Below are positions 63,056 through 64,000 of a stretch of 64,000 nucleotides of DNA, in pieces. The stretch's first letter is position 1. The number at the start of each line of letters is the position of its first letter. Source of the stretch: Novosphingobium percolationis (lineage in GTDB: Bacteria; Pseudomonadota; Alphaproteobacteria; Sphingomonadales; Sphingomonadaceae); assembly GCF_020179425.1 (NCBI RefSeq), contig NZ_JAILYM010000004.1, positions 1 through 64,000 of the forward strand. The letters are read 5' to 3'. A program made the translations under genes and the position numbers. A model generated the notes under the pieces. It was not told the DNA's origin. It saw only the letters and a list, made by a program, of their open reading frames with translations, and did no database searches.

Positions 63056-64000
63056 TCAACTCTGGTTGCAGCTGCCCAGCACCGCCGCACCGATGGCATC
63101 GAGCGCGACTTCGCGCTGCGCCGCATCAAGCGCGATCACGGCTTCGGGGGTTTCCGCCACCAGCGCGGTCTTGCGATCCTGCACATAGGTATCGAACCCG
63201 CTGTCGCGCATCAGTTTCAGGCCCTTGGCGCCGTCCGCGCCCATCCCGGTCAGCACCGCGCCGACCGAGGGAACCGCGCCGCGCGCGATCGAGCCGAACA
63301 GCAGGTTGGCACTGGGCCGCGCGCCTTCGACCGGATCGCGCTGCATCAGGCGCACCTTGGGCGGCTGGCCTGCCTCGACCACCACGTGGCGTTCGGGATC
63401 GGCGGCAATGTGGATCGTGCCCTGCGTCAGCGCCGCGCCGTCCTTGGCCGCCCTGACGCTGCATTTCAGGTCGGTGTCGAGCCGCTTGATGAAGGTTTCG
63501 ACCAGCATCGGCTCAGCCTGGAGGCACACCACTGTCGGCGGGCAGTTCTGCGGGAAGGCCGACAGAATTGTGGTCAGCGCGTCGATCCCGCCCATCGACG
63601 CGCTGAACGCGGCGATGCGGCCATTCCATTCGAACACCGCGCCTGCATCGACATGGACGCGCTGCATGTGCTTGCGGTCCTTGACGTTAGAATTGGCGGC
63701 GGCGAGCACGATCTTGCCGAGCTTGCCCACCGTCTTGGCGAACTGTTCGGGCGTGGCCTTGAGCGGCTTGGGAAAGCACTCCACCGCGCCCAGCTCGAAG
63801 GCCTTGAGCGAGGTTTCGGTGCCCGCCTGCGTCAGCGAGGAGAGCATCACCACCGGCAGCGGATTGGACCCCATGATCTCTTCGAGGAATTCGATCCCGC
63901 TCATGCCCGGCATTTCGACGTCGAGCGTGATGACGTTGGGCTTCAGCTCGGCGATCTGGTCGCGTGCATCGGCGGCGTTGGAAGCCGCCCCGACGACCTG
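63056..64000 (-). CDS. cheB: chemotaxis protein-glutamate methylesterase CheB (5' end outside the window)
   Basis: The visible 314 residues, cut at the N terminus by the window edge, contain the end of a receiver domain with the phosphoacceptor Asp in VITLDVEMPGMSG and the PLPVVMLSSLTQAG and CFPKPL blocks. The methylesterase domain follows with the catalytic serine in AFSASMGGIDAL and aspartate in GMGADGAKGL. It removes methyl groups from chemoreceptors and deamidates them. The stop is at 63056, before the T-tract terminator. Confidence 0.93.
   Translation of the reverse strand, partial: QVVGAASNAADARDQIAELKPNVITLDVEMPGMSGIEFLEEIMGSNPLPVVMLSSLTQAGTETSLKAFELGAVECFPKPLKATPEQFAKTVGKLGKIVLAAANSNVKDRKHMQRVHVDAGAVFEWNGRIAAFSASMGGIDALTTILSAFPQNCPPTVVCLQAEPMLVETFIKRLDTDLKCSVRAAKDGAALTQGTIHIAADPERHVVVEAGQPPKVRLMQRDPVEGARPSANLLFGSIARGAVPSVGAVLTGMGADGAKGLKLMRDSGFDTYVQDRKTALVAETPEAVIALDAAQREVALDAIGAAVLGSCNQS

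Overview
The window is high-GC alphaproteobacterial chromosome, most likely from a sphingomonad of the Novosphingobium/Erythrobacteraceae type. I infer this from the CckA-CtrA phosphotransferase ChpT, a TorF-type putative porin, a large TonB-dependent receptor, GC-rich codon use and a flagellar gene set with RpoN promoters and a FlbD-like activator. No insertion sequence, prophage or CRISPR array was seen. The taxonomy is an inference from gene content, not from a search.

Positions 1-29,200 hold mostly housekeeping genes. They include tRNA-Thr, a glyoxalase, a TorF-like porin, a PPP-family phosphatase, a TonB-dependent receptor with a well-formed Pho box 110 bp upstream, mtgA, rpoH, an RluD-type pseudouridine synthase, a JAMM protease-like protein, chpT, an AmpD-like amidase, the RNase P RNA, a CDF metal exporter, clpX, clpP, tig (with a duplicated Lys/Ala-rich tail), tRNA-Leu, sppA, and pyrB followed by a dihydroorotase homologue that has lost its catalytic residues (PyrX-like). 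A ParA-like ATPase, a ribbon-helix-helix protein and a TPR/SPOR lipoprotein form an operon that faces a second SPOR gene. Then come a DUF418 membrane protein, a retropepsin-like protease, an L,D-transpeptidase, and an SDR/nitronate monooxygenase pair behind a perfect 20-bp operator-like inverted repeat.

Positions 29,200-64,000 are almost entirely flagellar. A minus-strand set (35,492 down to 29,212) reads MotA/ExbB-like, ExbD/MotB-like, flgA, flgM, flgN, a lytic transglycosylase, flhA and fliA (sigma-28). Divergent from it, a near-perfect sigma-54 promoter starts flgBCDEFGHIJKL-motA-motB. After a MarR-type regulator and the flagellin gene (both minus) come a FlbD-like sigma-54 activator and fliEFGHIJ. 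A second sigma-54 promoter leads fliKLMNOPQR-flhB-fliD-fliS. The 5'-truncated cheB closes the window.

The regulatory logic can be partly read. The RpoN activator sits in the cluster, two GG-N10-G promoters lie before flgB and fliK, and the same 16-bp inverted repeat occurs 55 bp upstream of the flgB promoter and about 300 bp inside fliK, with a variant before flagellin. FlgM and FliA are in one operon for the late sigma-28 step. Unusual points are a second small stator-like pair, a FliM without the usual CheY-binding N terminus, a cysteine-free FlgH, and very short FlgD and FlgE.
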